This document shows, piece after piece, positions 9,972 through 18,240 of a stretch of 64,000 nucleotides of DNA. The stretch is taken from contig CADAXK010000017.1 in assembly GCA_902791865.1 (NCBI GenBank), forward strand, positions 1-64,000. The letters run 5' to 3'. The translations under genes were made by a program, and so were the position numbers. The stretch's first letter is position 1. Every line of letters begins with the position of its first letter. Origin of the DNA: an uncultured Bacteroidia bacterium (GTDB lineage: Bacteria; Bacteroidota; Bacteroidia; Bacteroidales; ML635J-15). Under the pieces are notes generated by a model. That model did not search any database, was not told the DNA's origin, and saw nothing but the letters and a program-made list of their open reading frames with translations.

Positions 9972-9979
9972 TAACTTTG
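9972..9979 (+). promoter_or_regulatory. -7 promoter element of the glycosyltransferase operon
   Basis: TAACTTTG lies 21 bases before the ATG at 10001, with TTTGAG some 20 bases upstream as a candidate -33 box. It argues against the earlier in-frame TTG at 9977, which would overlap the promoter. Confidence 0.6.
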
Positions 9980-10000
9980 CACTTGATTAGGAAGAAGAAG

Positions 10001-11116
10001 ATGAAAGTTATTATAGTTGGAACAGCGTATCCGTACAGGAGCAAGGTTTCTACATTCAATCATTGTCTTGCGCGCCAGTTTATGGACGAAGGCAACGATG
10101 TTGAAATTGTCACTTATAAATACCAAGGCGTACAGCAGGAGAAAAGGCTGTCAGGCGACTCATCGCCCGAAAACCTGAAGATAACTCACATGATAAACAG
10201 CATGAATCCTGTGAGCTGGTACAAAACAGCAAACTACATAAAGGAATCGCTTCCCGACGAGGTGATATTTGCTTATACCAATTCGAAGTCGGCAGTCTGC
10301 ATGGGCAACATTGCTCATAAACTAAACAAAACTTCTGGAATAAAAAGAGTGGCAATTGTGAAGGACATTATTCCGGATGACGCCAATGTGCTCGACCGAT
10401 TCCTGCCTTACCAGTTTGCGCGTAACATTGACGGATTCGTTTATGTAAACAAAGGTATAGCCGAAGATATTGAACATTTCGAGAAAACGCCCAAGCCCAA
10501 AAAATACTCCAACCTGCCGATTAGCGTTCCGTATGGAGAGCGCATTCCTCGCGAAATGGCGATAGAACAGCTTTCGCTCAATCCAAACTACAGGTATCTG
10601 CTGTTTTTCGGCTATATACGACCATACAAGGGAATCGACTTGCTGATTGATGCTTTTGCCGACGAAAGGATTCGCAAGTACAACGTGAAATTGATTATCG
10701 CTGGCGAATTTAAGGACAACATTCAACCATATATTGACAAGATTAGGCAGACCGGCGTAGGCGACTACCTTGAAATCCACACAGAATACATTAGCAACAG
10801 CGATGTACACAAATATTTTTCGGCAGCCGACATGGTTGTCCAGACATACAAGAAACCAAAGGAAAGCGGTGTCACACGAATGGCTTATCATTTCGAAAAG
10901 CCAATACTGGTGACAAATGTAAAGAAACTTGCCGACATTGTTAAAAACGGAGTTGTCGGATATGTGGTAGAACCTAATCCCAAGGACATTGCCGATGCTA
11001 TAGTAGACTTTTACGAAAACGACCGCAGAGAAACGTTTGAAAAAAATGTTGTCATTGAGAAACAAAAATTTTCGTGGGGCAACCTTACAAAAACCATTGA
11101 AACACTTTTTGATTGA
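10001..11116 (+). CDS. GT4-family glycosyltransferase
   Basis: The 371-residue protein has two Rossmann-like halves. KVIIVGTAYPYRSKVSTFN opens the acceptor domain. FFGYIRPYKGIDLLIDAF (about residues 200-217) opens the nucleotide-sugar domain. PKESGVTRMAYHFEKPILVT matches the GT-B donor-binding region, with a Glu of the EX7E type. It is the first gene of a tight operon: its TGA overlaps the ATG of the GmhA-like gene by one base. The pairing with a sedoheptulose-phosphate isomerase suggests surface glycan or LPS core synthesis, but the sugar and acceptor are unknown. Confidence 0.8.
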   Translation: MKVIIVGTAYPYRSKVSTFNHCLARQFMDEGNDVEIVTYKYQGVQQEKRLSGDSSPENLKITHMINSMNPVSWYKTANYIKESLPDEVIFAYTNSKSAVCMGNIAHKLNKTSGIKRVAIVKDIIPDDANVLDRFLPYQFARNIDGFVYVNKGIAEDIEHFEKTPKPKKYSNLPISVPYGERIPREMAIEQLSLNPNYRYLLFFGYIRPYKGIDLLIDAFADERIRKYNVKLIIAGEFKDNIQPYIDKIRQTGVGDYLEIHTEYISNSDVHKYFSAADMVVQTYKKPKESGVTRMAYHFEKPILVTNVKKLADIVKNGVVGYVVEPNPKDIADAIVDFYENDRRETFEKNVVIEKQKFSWGNLTKTIETLFD

Positions 11117-11700
11117 TGTGTACAATAAATATTGAAAATATAATACGCAACAGCATTGATGTAAAGCAAGCAATTCTCAACGACAGGGATTTGTTGTGCA
11201 AAATTTGCTCTTTCAAAGATACGATAATCAACGCATATAGGAACGGAGGAAAAGTTCTTTTTTGCGGAAACGGCGGAAGCGCAGCCGATGCCCAGCATAT
11301 CGCAGCCGAATTGTCGGGACGCTTCTATCTCGACCGAAAACCGCTTTACGCAGAGGCTTTGCATTGCAATTCATCTTATATGACATCAGTTTCGAACGAC
11401 TACGGATTCGAAAATGTATTCTCAAGAGCAATTGAGGCTGTCGGTCATAAAGGCGATGTGCTTGTCGGAATAACAACATCTGGCAATTCGGCAAATTTAC
11501 TGAAAGCTTTCGAAAAAGCCCACGAAATAGGTGTTTCTACCATTGCTATGACGGGGAATGGCGGAGGGAAAATTGCTTCTATGTCCGATTTACTGATAAA
11601 TGTCCCGTCTACCTGCACACCAAGAATACAGGAAGCTCATATAATGATTGGTCATATTGTTTGTGAACTTGTCGAAAAGGAATTGTTTGGAAATGAGTGA
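11116..11700 (+). CDS. gmhA: D-sedoheptulose 7-phosphate isomerase-like SIS protein
   Basis: GmhA converts sedoheptulose 7-phosphate to D-glycero-D-manno-heptose 7-phosphate, the first step to ADP- or GDP-heptose. The 194-residue protein shows the SIS fold: FCGNGGSAADAQHIAAELSG is the family signature, followed by GITTSGNSANLL and a C-terminal IQEAHIMIGH helix. Translation starts at the ATG that overlaps the upstream TGA, rather than the in-frame TTG three bases earlier. It overlaps the next gene by 8 bases. No other heptose gene (HldE, GmhB) is next to it. Confidence 0.85.
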   Translation: MCTINIENIIRNSIDVKQAILNDRDLLCKICSFKDTIINAYRNGGKVLFCGNGGSAADAQHIAAELSGRFYLDRKPLYAEALHCNSSYMTSVSNDYGFENVFSRAIEAVGHKGDVLVGITTSGNSANLLKAFEKAHEIGVSTIAMTGNGGGKIASMSDLLINVPSTCTPRIQEAHIMIGHIVCELVEKELFGNE

Positions 11701-12118
11701 ACTGAACCTACAACAAGTAAGAGAGACTTTTAGTGGCGACAAGTTTGCAACCGAGGTTACAGGGATAGAAATTGTTGCTGTGGCAGAGAATTATGCAAAA
11801 TGCGAACTGTCAATTGAAGGCCGCCACAGAAATACCGTTGGTGCGGTAATGGGCGGAGCAATATTCACGCTTGCCGACTTTTGCTACGCCGTAGCTGCCA
11901 ACGCCGAGAAACTGTCGGCTGTAACCGAATCAGCCCACATCATGTTTCTTAATCAAGTTCGTGGCAAAAAACTAATCGCCGAAGCAAAATGCCTTAAGTC
12001 AGGGCGCAGGAACTGCTTCTTTGAAATCAACATTACCGATGAACTCGGCACTAGTGTCGCCGTAGTGACCGAGATAGGATGTAAAATAGACGACCTAAAA
12101 GATAGGTCGTCTAAATAG
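11693..12118 (+). CDS. PaaI-type hotdog-fold thioesterase
   Basis: The 141-residue protein matches the hotdog acyl-CoA thioesterase family. GRHRNTVGAVMGGAIFTLADFCYAVA holds the conserved N-x-x-G-x-x-H/M-G-G segment and the central-helix Asp. Such enzymes hydrolyse small or aromatic acyl-CoA esters in the cytoplasm. I chose ATG 11693, which overlaps the end of gmhA by 8 bases, over the longer upstream form that would run 53 bases into gmhA. The C-terminal codons lie within a terminator hairpin. Confidence 0.8.
   Translation: MSELNLQQVRETFSGDKFATEVTGIEIVAVAENYAKCELSIEGRHRNTVGAVMGGAIFTLADFCYAVAANAEKLSAVTESAHIMFLNQVRGKKLIAEAKCLKSGRRNCFFEINITDELGTSVAVVTEIGCKIDDLKDRSSK
12087..12113 (+). terminator. 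terminator hairpin embedded in the end of the thioesterase gene
   Basis: Eleven-base arms TAGACGACCTA and TAGGTCGTCTA pair perfectly around a 5-base loop, followed a few bases later by TTTTTTC. The stem encodes the final residues of the protein, an economical overlap of coding sequence and terminator. Confidence 0.75.
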
Positions 12119-12157
12119 TTTTTTCTAGTTTCAGCAAAAACAAGCACCTTTAAAACC

Positions 12158-13309
12158 CTACTTCATGAACTCCATCATGTCGAGAGTCAGGATTCTGTCG
12201 AGTTCTGCCTCGTGAGCCTTGTCGGTACGCGTAAATGCTGTTGCAGCAACGCCTACGGAGGCTTCCTTTACCTCACGAATTTCGAGAACATCAGAGAACG
12301 ATGCCTTGAACTTTGCACTGTCGAACACTGCATTAGCTGGTGTCTGTGCAGGGCGTTCAAGCACGAGGAAACTATATGTGTCGTTTTCGCGACCTTTCCA
12401 CATTTCCTCCTTGCTGATGTGAATGTTCTCGAAATATGCAACAACCGGATGTATGCCAGTAATGTGCGTCTGGAGCTCGTTGAGGCAAAAACCCGCAAAA
12501 CGCAATGGATTTATCTCGATTGGAATAGCCTTCTTTCCATCGTAGCGGAACTCGATGTGCATCGGGAAATTGCGCAACCCAATGACCTTGTTGGTGCTTA
12601 TCAAAAAGTCGGTAAATGTCTGCTCGTAAGTGTCGTAAAGTGCTTTGCTTGAGCAATATAATCTGTCGCTAGTATCCGACTCCGATGCAAATCTGTGATG
12701 ATAAATATTCAGGATTGCAGGATTACCGTTTTCATCAAAATAAGCATCCACAGCGTATTCTTCACCATGTATATATTCTTCGATAAGGAATTTTGCTGTT
12801 CCAACAACAAATTCAGGAAACTGAGCACTCGATTTTGCAAAATTCTTCTCAATGTCGGCAATAGCAGATTTCCATTCGGCCTCATCGCGCACTACATAAA
12901 CGCCAACGCTCAGGAAACCGACAGATGGCTTAAGCACAAGCGGGAATTTCAAGCCATCTGTACTCATCTTGATAAGTTCTGCAACCTCCACTTCCTTGAA
13001 GAAAAAGTCGGGATACATATCGCTGCATATACGGCGGAAAATAGCCTTGTCCTTGAGCAAGCCTATCTTGTCGATAAGTTCCTTGTCCTTGAGGTGTTCC
13101 ACAATCCATCCAAGTCCATTTTCGGACATTGAGTAAAGACGGTGTCTTTTTTCGTACTCGGCAGCAAAAGCATTGTCATCGTACAGGTTCAACTTGTTGC
13201 CTCGTGCGACAAGCATTTCCGACATGCCGTTGCGCAAAACTGGCAGATTCTTCTCTATTGCTGTACGGATAAGAGTCTCCGACACATATGGTTTTTCTAA
13301 TATCAACAT
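12158..13309 (-). CDS. ATP-grasp domain enzyme of unknown substrate
   Basis: The 383-residue protein has an ATP-grasp core: FPLVLKPSVGFLSVGVYVV (about 122-140) is the glycine-rich nucleotide loop, FLIEEYIHGEEYAVDAYFD (about 173-191) the adenine contact, and PIEINPLRFAG (about 270-280) the metal-binding E-x-N. These enzymes join a carboxylate to an amine or thiol through an acyl-phosphate. Known relatives include carbamoyl-phosphate-type ligases and peptide ligases, but I cannot name the substrate. It lies 28 bases downstream of gltX on the same strand, so the two may share a transcript. Confidence 0.75.
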   Translation of the reverse strand: MLILEKPYVSETLIRTAIEKNLPVLRNGMSEMLVARGNKLNLYDDNAFAAEYEKRHRLYSMSENGLGWIVEHLKDKELIDKIGLLKDKAIFRRICSDMYPDFFFKEVEVAELIKMSTDGLKFPLVLKPSVGFLSVGVYVVRDEAEWKSAIADIEKNFAKSSAQFPEFVVGTAKFLIEEYIHGEEYAVDAYFDENGNPAILNIYHHRFASESDTSDRLYCSSKALYDTYEQTFTDFLISTNKVIGLRNFPMHIEFRYDGKKAIPIEINPLRFAGFCLNELQTHITGIHPVVAYFENIHISKEEMWKGRENDTYSFLVLERPAQTPANAVFDSAKFKASFSDVLEIREVKEASVGVAATAFTRTDKAHEAELDRILTLDMMEFMK

Positions 13310-13337
13310 TTTCTATCTGTTTTGTATGTCAACGATT

Positions 13338-14846
13338 TTAGCAGGAACGCAATTCCTTGATTAAATTTTCTATCCTCTTCAAGGTTTCGTCCTTTCCGAT
13401 AACTTCAATCATATCGAACACGCTCGGACCTTTGCCCTCGCCAACAATAGCCAACCTGAACGGTGACATAACCTTGCCGAATCCCCATTCGTTGCCTTCT
13501 ATCCAAGCCTTTACTGCTCCTTCGGTGGTTTCTGGCTTGAAGTCAGGGCACTTGTCCAGAATGGTAATCAATGTTTCGAGAACCTCGGCGGTATCTTCCT
13601 TGCAGGCTTTCTTCTTGAACTTTTCGTCGAACTGGGTAGGAGTCTCGAAGAAGAAGCGGGTTTCGTCCCACATTTCGTGGATAAACGAAATACGTTCCTT
13701 CATAAGTTCGCAGATACGTACTATGTCGAACTTCGAGTAGTCAATTCCACGTGTGTCCAAATCCTTGCGGAAAAGTTCGGCAACTTCCTCTGCCGACTTC
13801 TTCATTATGTACTGGTGGTTGAACCACTTTGTCTTGTCGGGGTCGAAACGGCTTCCGCTCTTGCCAACGCGCTCGATTGTGAATTCCTTGATAAGTTCGT
13901 CCATCGAGAAGATTTCCTGCTCGGTACCAGGATTCCAGCCCAAAAGTGCCAGCATATTGATGAAAGCCTCGGGGAAATATCCATCTTCGCGGTAGCCCTT
14001 GCACATTTCGCCGTTGTTGTTGAACTGCATCGGGAAAACAGGGAAACCGAGCTGGTCGCCGTCGCGCTTGCTGAGCTTGCCCTTTCCGCTAGGCTTGAGG
14101 ATAAGCGGCAAGTGTGCAAACTTTGGATGTTCCCAGCCGAATGCTTCGTACAAAAGAATGTGCAACGGTAACGATGGCAGCCATTCCTCGCCACGGATGA
14201 CATGGGTGATTTCCATCAAATGGTCATCAACGATGTTTGCGAGGTGGTAAGTTGGCAGGCCGTCGGTCTTCATAAGCACCTTGTCGTCCATTTCCTTAGT
14301 GTTGAATGTGATGTCGCCACGGATTTCGTCGTGGGTTTCGAGTACGCGATTTTCTGGAACCTTGAAACGCAGAACGTATGGAGTGCCGTTTTTCAGCAAC
14401 TCGTCAACTTCTTCCTTGCTCAGCGAGAGGCTGTTGCGCAGGCTCATGCGTGTCGAGAAATTGTAGATGAAGGTTTTGCCTTCCTTCTCGGCTGCAGCAC
14501 GGAGTTCGTTCAGTTCCTCTGGTGTATCGAAAGCCATATAGACGCTACCATTGTCGATAAGTATCTGTGCGTACTTTGCATAAATGTCCTTACGGTCGCT
14601 CTGGCGGTACGGACCGTATTTTCCGCCTTCGCGGATGCCCTCATCGAACTTGATGCCGCACCATTCGAGCGAATTCATAATGTATTCCTCGGCACCCTCT
14701 ACGTAGCGGGTCTGGTCGGTGTCTTCGATTCGGAGAATCATCTGTCCGCCATTGTGGCGTGCAAACAGATAGTTGTACAATGCGGTTCTAACTCCGCCAA
14801 TATGAAGCGGTCCCGTAGGACTTGGTGCAAATCTTACCCTTACCAT
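13338..14846 (-). CDS. gltX: glutamyl-tRNA synthetase
   Basis: GltX charges tRNA(Glu), and tRNA(Gln) in organisms lacking GlnRS. The 502-residue protein has the class I HIGH-type motif PSPTGPLHIGG (residues 8-18) and the KMSKS-type motif KLSKRDG (about residues 255-262). Length and motif order are normal for the family. A minus-strand -7 element TATTTTTG is at 14869-14876. The ATP-grasp gene follows closely. Confidence 0.97.
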   Translation of the reverse strand: MVRVRFAPSPTGPLHIGGVRTALYNYLFARHNGGQMILRIEDTDQTRYVEGAEEYIMNSLEWCGIKFDEGIREGGKYGPYRQSDRKDIYAKYAQILIDNGSVYMAFDTPEELNELRAAAEKEGKTFIYNFSTRMSLRNSLSLSKEEVDELLKNGTPYVLRFKVPENRVLETHDEIRGDITFNTKEMDDKVLMKTDGLPTYHLANIVDDHLMEITHVIRGEEWLPSLPLHILLYEAFGWEHPKFAHLPLILKPSGKGKLSKRDGDQLGFPVFPMQFNNNGEMCKGYREDGYFPEAFINMLALLGWNPGTEQEIFSMDELIKEFTIERVGKSGSRFDPDKTKWFNHQYIMKKSAEEVAELFRKDLDTRGIDYSKFDIVRICELMKERISFIHEMWDETRFFFETPTQFDEKFKKKACKEDTAEVLETLITILDKCPDFKPETTEGAVKAWIEGNEWGFGKVMSPFRLAIVGEGKGPSVFDMIEVIGKDETLKRIENLIKELRSC

Positions 14847-14868
14847 AATGTTTTAAAATTTAATGGCG

Positions 14869-14876
14869 CAAAAATA
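14869..14876 (-). promoter_or_regulatory. -7 promoter element for gltX
   Basis: The minus strand reads TATTTTTG 22 bases before the gltX ATG, matching TAnnTTTG. Confidence 0.5.
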
Positions 14877-14881
14877 CAATA

Positions 14882-15466
14882 TTATTTACGATTTACGAAT
14901 TTCGATTTTAGATTGATTTTGGATGGGGATGAATCATTATCAGATTCCCATCTTGCAACATTATTTTTGATGTATTCGGCAATTTGGTTCATTTCGTTTT
15001 GGTCACGAATAATGCGATCATAAAAACGAGGTTGCCATTCGAATGTTATATCGTTTTTACGGGCAAATCGTGTAACGGATTGTTTTAAACCGCCTATCGT
15101 TGTTGATAATCTGCCCTGATTATTGGCAATTTTTTGCATGTGTTCGTTTTTGTTTTCTGTAGAAACGCGCCATGGCACGTTTCTACAATCATTACCGGAA
15201 ATTATTACAATCAAATGAATATGATCTGGCATAATTACATATTCGGGAATTTGCGCGTATGGGTTATGTTCCGAAATTTTTTGTATGCATTCATCCGTAT
15301 ATTTTCCAATCATAGACAATTGCATCTCCCCGTTTATAATTTCACCAAAATAATGTTGTCTTTCGTTAGTACATATCGTAACGAAATATTCACCGCCATT
15401 ATAATCGTGCCATGATGCTCGTTTAGAACCTATACGATATTTATTTTGAAATTTTTCGGTTTGCAT
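14882..15466 (-). CDS. REP-associated tyrosine transposase (RAYT, Y1 HUH family)
   Basis: The 194-residue protein belongs to the IS200-like Y1 transposases that mobilise REP palindromes. The HUH motif is H82-I-H84 in MPDHIHLIVI, and Tyr165 in QIAEYIKNN is the likely nucleophile; an upstream GGEYFVTICT strand is also typical. Residues 94-103 (CRNVPWRVST) are encoded by a REP-like palindrome inserted in frame just after the HUH strand. Canonical RAYTs have a variable loop there, so activity may survive. The last codons overlap a copy of another dispersed repeat (14883-14920). There are no IS terminal repeats, as expected for a single-copy RAYT. Confidence 0.88.
   Translation of the reverse strand: MQTEKFQNKYRIGSKRASWHDYNGGEYFVTICTNERQHYFGEIINGEMQLSMIGKYTDECIQKISEHNPYAQIPEYVIMPDHIHLIVIISGNDCRNVPWRVSTENKNEHMQKIANNQGRLSTTIGGLKQSVTRFARKNDITFEWQPRFYDRIIRDQNEMNQIAEYIKNNVARWESDNDSSPSKINLKSKFVNRK
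14883..14920 (-). repeat. TTTACGATT dispersed repeat (family C), copy in RAYT 3' end
   Basis: ATTTACGATTTACGA followed by TTTCGATTTTAGATTGATT matches the repeats at 22158, 44702 and 45128. Here it forms the C-terminal codons of the RAYT gene. Confidence 0.6.
15158..15187. repeat. REP-like palindrome (family A) inside the RAYT gene
   Basis: TGTAGAAACGCGCCA is followed directly by TGGCACGTTTCTACA. The arms pair at 14 of 15 positions. Related elements are at 24009-24038 and 56322-56346, and a more distant one is at 61638-61665. Confidence 0.8.
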
Positions 15467-15518
15467 AAATTGACATTAATCAAAATGCAAATTTACCTAT
15501 TTACCATTTATGAAACAA

Positions 15519-15546
15519 AAGGTCGCCCATTTTCATCGGCGACCTT
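15519..15546 (-). terminator. terminator of the sigma factor operon
   Basis: AAGGTCGCC and GGCGACCTT pair over 9 bases around a 10-base loop. On the minus strand it is followed by TTTGTTTC, just after the end of the PKD membrane protein gene. Confidence 0.75.
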
Positions 15547-15564
15547 CTGCAAAATCATAACACT

Positions 15565-16806
15565 CTACCTCATTACGTTTACTGTGCCTTTCCGCGTCTG
15601 GCTATTGCCATAACGATCTACTGTCTTTATTATCCAGTAGTACACGCCAGCCTCGACGGCAGTTCCCACATTGTTCACCCTGCCGTTCCATTGCACTGCC
15701 GGATCGGTCGAAGTAAACACCACATCTCCCCTCGAATTTGTAATACCAAAACTATATGTCTTGAAATCCATATCTTCGCCTATAGGTCCGAATGTCGAAT
15801 TTACGCCATCGGAATCGGGCATGAAGGCATTCGGCACAAAATATACATGCGAAATGACCACTTTCACCGACTTTGTAGCTTCAGCCGAACATTCACCATC
15901 GGTCAAAACCAATTTTACAGGATAGTCGCCACTGCGGACAAATTCATAATCAACCGACTTGTCGGTAAACGACTTGCCCTCTATATCCCACTTGTACGAC
16001 AAATTAAGCGTCCTGCCTGTGTAAAAAGTATAGGTGTTGTCGGTTGACCTCCACGAAAAATCAACGGTAGGTGTTTCGCCAATTGTAATTGCATTTAGAG
16101 TCGTCTTTTTCAACAACTTTCCGCCACGGTACAACGATGCAGATGGCGTGTAGGTTCCTTTCTTGCGGTACTCGCAGATTGCATTGCTGCCATTGCCTTG
16201 CTTTCCGTTGCCAAAATCCCACACCACTTCGCAGTCGGCATCAACACCAACAGCCACAAACTTTGCCGTTGCTGGCGTACAGCGCTTGTCGCACGATACA
16301 GAAAACGATGGTTCCGAAATAGTTTTAGGCGTCTGCTTCGGCTGATTGTCCTGATTGTTGGAAGCAACATCTTGTTTTTCATCGCTAACCGCTGGCTCTG
16401 TCTGCTTTGCTGGTTCGTGCTCTACCTTCAATTCAGCGATTTCAGTGTTTTTGGTTTCTGCGGTTTCGCTAACCATTGTTGTCTGCTTTGGTTCCGAAAC
16501 TTCGGTATTCTGCGTAGAGGTCTTGTCGGAAACAGGAATAGCATTTTCATTGCCAGTGCTTTCCTGCACGGCATCTGAAATTTCGGCTTTTGCAATAGGT
16601 TCATCGGGTAATGGTTTTTCATCATTATTCCACAGCATAGCCACAAGTACACCGGCAACAACCAATGCACCTGCAGCTCCTCCGACAATAAATTTGCCAA
16701 ACCTCTGCATAAATGTCGGCTTAGGCAACCGCTTTTCGAGCTGCGCCCAGCCGTTGGGATTAAATTCACCCTCGTATTCGGATAATATTTTCTTTAAATT
16801 ACTCAT
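15565..16806 (-). CDS. membrane-anchored PKD protein with CHU_C/T9SS type B-like C-terminus, putative anti-sigma partner
   Basis: The 413-residue protein has a 38-residue cytoplasmic N-terminus and one transmembrane helix (about 39-59, FIVGGAAGALVVAGVLVAML). An E/T/P-rich periplasmic linker follows, then two PKD-like domains (about 150-320) and a C-terminal domain starting VPNAFMPDSDGVN of the gliding-motility CHU_C / T9SS type B class. It overlaps the ECF sigma gene by 8 bases, the usual place for an anti-sigma factor, but I see no canonical zinc anti-sigma motif. With an anchor rather than a cleavable signal peptide, export by T9SS is doubtful; a periplasmic sensing role is possible. I chose ATG 16806 over GTG 16812. 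Confidence 0.7.
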   Translation of the reverse strand: MSNLKKILSEYEGEFNPNGWAQLEKRLPKPTFMQRFGKFIVGGAAGALVVAGVLVAMLWNNDEKPLPDEPIAKAEISDAVQESTGNENAIPVSDKTSTQNTEVSEPKQTTMVSETAETKNTEIAELKVEHEPAKQTEPAVSDEKQDVASNNQDNQPKQTPKTISEPSFSVSCDKRCTPATAKFVAVGVDADCEVVWDFGNGKQGNGSNAICEYRKKGTYTPSASLYRGGKLLKKTTLNAITIGETPTVDFSWRSTDNTYTFYTGRTLNLSYKWDIEGKSFTDKSVDYEFVRSGDYPVKLVLTDGECSAEATKSVKVVISHVYFVPNAFMPDSDGVNSTFGPIGEDMDFKTYSFGITNSRGDVVFTSTDPAVQWNGRVNNVGTAVEAGVYYWIIKTVDRYGNSQTRKGTVNVMR

Positions 16807-17383
16807 TTTCACCGTATTTATCTATAAACATCTGTTTCAATCTCATTTTTGCCTTTGCAAGGTTCGACTTCGATGTTCCAACCGAAATGCCCAACCTATC
16901 GGCTATTTCCTGATGCGAAAGCTCTTCAACGACAAACATGTTGAACACCATTCTATATGCTGGTGTCAACTTTTGCAGAAGTTCCACTAACCTCGCCGCA
17001 TTCTTGTCGTTTTGCGCTATGCGCTCCAATTCATCATCGCTGTCATCAGCATAGTCTGTGCGTTCATCCTCTATTTCGGCAAACTGCTGCCTCGACCTGC
17101 GCAACGAGTCAATCAGATTATTCACAATAACATGCTTTATCCACGATACCAAAGAACCTGTAGGCTTGTAGCTTCCAATCTTGCTGAACACCTTAATGTA
17201 GCCGTCCTGCACGAAATCCATCGCTTCATCGTAATTTGACGAATAGCGAAGGCAGGCACCAATCATTTTTGTAAATGTCTGGTTGTAAAGAATCTGCTGG
17301 CATTGCCTGTCGTTCTTTACGCAGCCTTCCACGATTTTCATTGCATCATCGGCATTGTTTATGTCCAACTTTTCTTTTCGCAT
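16799..17383 (-). CDS. ECF-family RNA polymerase sigma factor
   Basis: The 194-residue protein shows sigma region 2 (YDEAMDFVQDGYIKVF, then a helix ending WIKHVIVNNLIDSLRR) and region 4 (ELSHQEIADRLGISVGTSKSNLAKAK), the layout of Bacteroidetes ECF sigma-70 factors. It would direct RNA polymerase to a small regulon in response to an envelope signal. The overlapping downstream membrane protein is its probable regulator. A short acidic linker (about 95-115) separates the two regions. Confidence 0.9.
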   Translation of the reverse strand: MRKEKLDINNADDAMKIVEGCVKNDRQCQQILYNQTFTKMIGACLRYSSNYDEAMDFVQDGYIKVFSKIGSYKPTGSLVSWIKHVIVNNLIDSLRRSRQQFAEIEDERTDYADDSDDELERIAQNDKNAARLVELLQKLTPAYRMVFNMFVVEELSHQEIADRLGISVGTSKSNLAKAKMRLKQMFIDKYGENE

Positions 17384-17406
17384 ACACCCAAATAACGCAG
17401 AGATTT

Positions 17407-18240
17407 TTAAACGGTTGCCTGCTTGAAACGAATTTTTTTTGCAAGCTCCAAAAAATAATCGTTCGACCAGAAATCCAACTCGCGCGGATTCCGCACAAAT
17501 CGCTCAACATCCTGCTTGACGAGGCTGATGCTCGTTGATGACAAACGCTCATTTAGCAATGCAATAAACTCTTCTTTATCAAGTGATTTTCCATTGAATT
17601 CCTTTATTCTTTCGTGCAGATGATTATAGTCGAGTTCAATGCCATTTCGTACATACCACTCAAAATCGTACCAGTCGCGCCCCTTTACCCTTGTCTTCCT
17701 GTTGCGGAAAACAAGTTCGTGCATTTTGCCCGCATAAAGGCATGGCAACGAAACACACCTTACATTAAATGCATACGGTGCCATCACTTGCTTCTGCTCT
17801 GTGTCGAAACGAAGTGGCGGGTCGGTGTCGAGTTCAATCTTGATTTTTATTTGCTTCTCGGTGCGAAAAGCCATATTGTATATTTCGGTATTGTCCTTCA
17901 GAAAAGCCGATTCAATCTTTCCGAAAGTTTTCTTATCGCGTTTTGTTATGTCAACTTCCCTGCCCGTAATCTTGAACTCCTCGACAATACTTGGAAAATA
18001 TTCTTCCAAATGCACATTGGGATTCTTATCGACAAGAGAAAAATCCATATCTTCGGAAAATCTTCTCAGCCCGTGAAAAATTCTAAGACAAGTACCGCCA
18101 TAAAACGCAGCATGGGCGAAAAATCCGCCTCTCTGCAATCCTGCAAGCACAATCTGTTGCATAACTTCGTGCTGAGCATTAAGTTTTTCCACTGGATTTT
18201 GTGGTGCATACTGTGCAACCATCTCGTCAAACAAGGTCAT
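17407..18240 (-). CDS. abiEii: AbiEii/AbiGii-family nucleotidyltransferase toxin
   Basis: The 277-residue protein has the DNA polymerase beta-like nucleotidyltransferase signature: GGT at residues 48-50 and the metal-binding pair D64-x-D66 in FSEDMDFSL. AbiEii-type enzymes are toxins of type IV-like toxin-antitoxin systems and give abortive infection against phage, some by modifying tRNA ends. It overlaps the upstream gene by 4 bases (ATGA), the typical order antitoxin then toxin. Length is near the family norm. Experimental toxicity cannot be read from sequence. Confidence 0.85.
   Translation of the reverse strand: MTLFDEMVAQYAPQNPVEKLNAQHEVMQQIVLAGLQRGGFFAHAAFYGGTCLRIFHGLRRFSEDMDFSLVDKNPNVHLEEYFPSIVEEFKITGREVDITKRDKKTFGKIESAFLKDNTEIYNMAFRTEKQIKIKIELDTDPPLRFDTEQKQVMAPYAFNVRCVSLPCLYAGKMHELVFRNRKTRVKGRDWYDFEWYVRNGIELDYNHLHERIKEFNGKSLDKEEFIALLNERLSSTSISLVKQDVERFVRNPRELDFWSNDYFLELAKKIRFKQATV

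Noticed and set aside
14202..15023. 273-codon open frame antisense to gltX and RAYT
   Set aside because: It crosses two well-supported genes on the other strand and has no recognisable motif.
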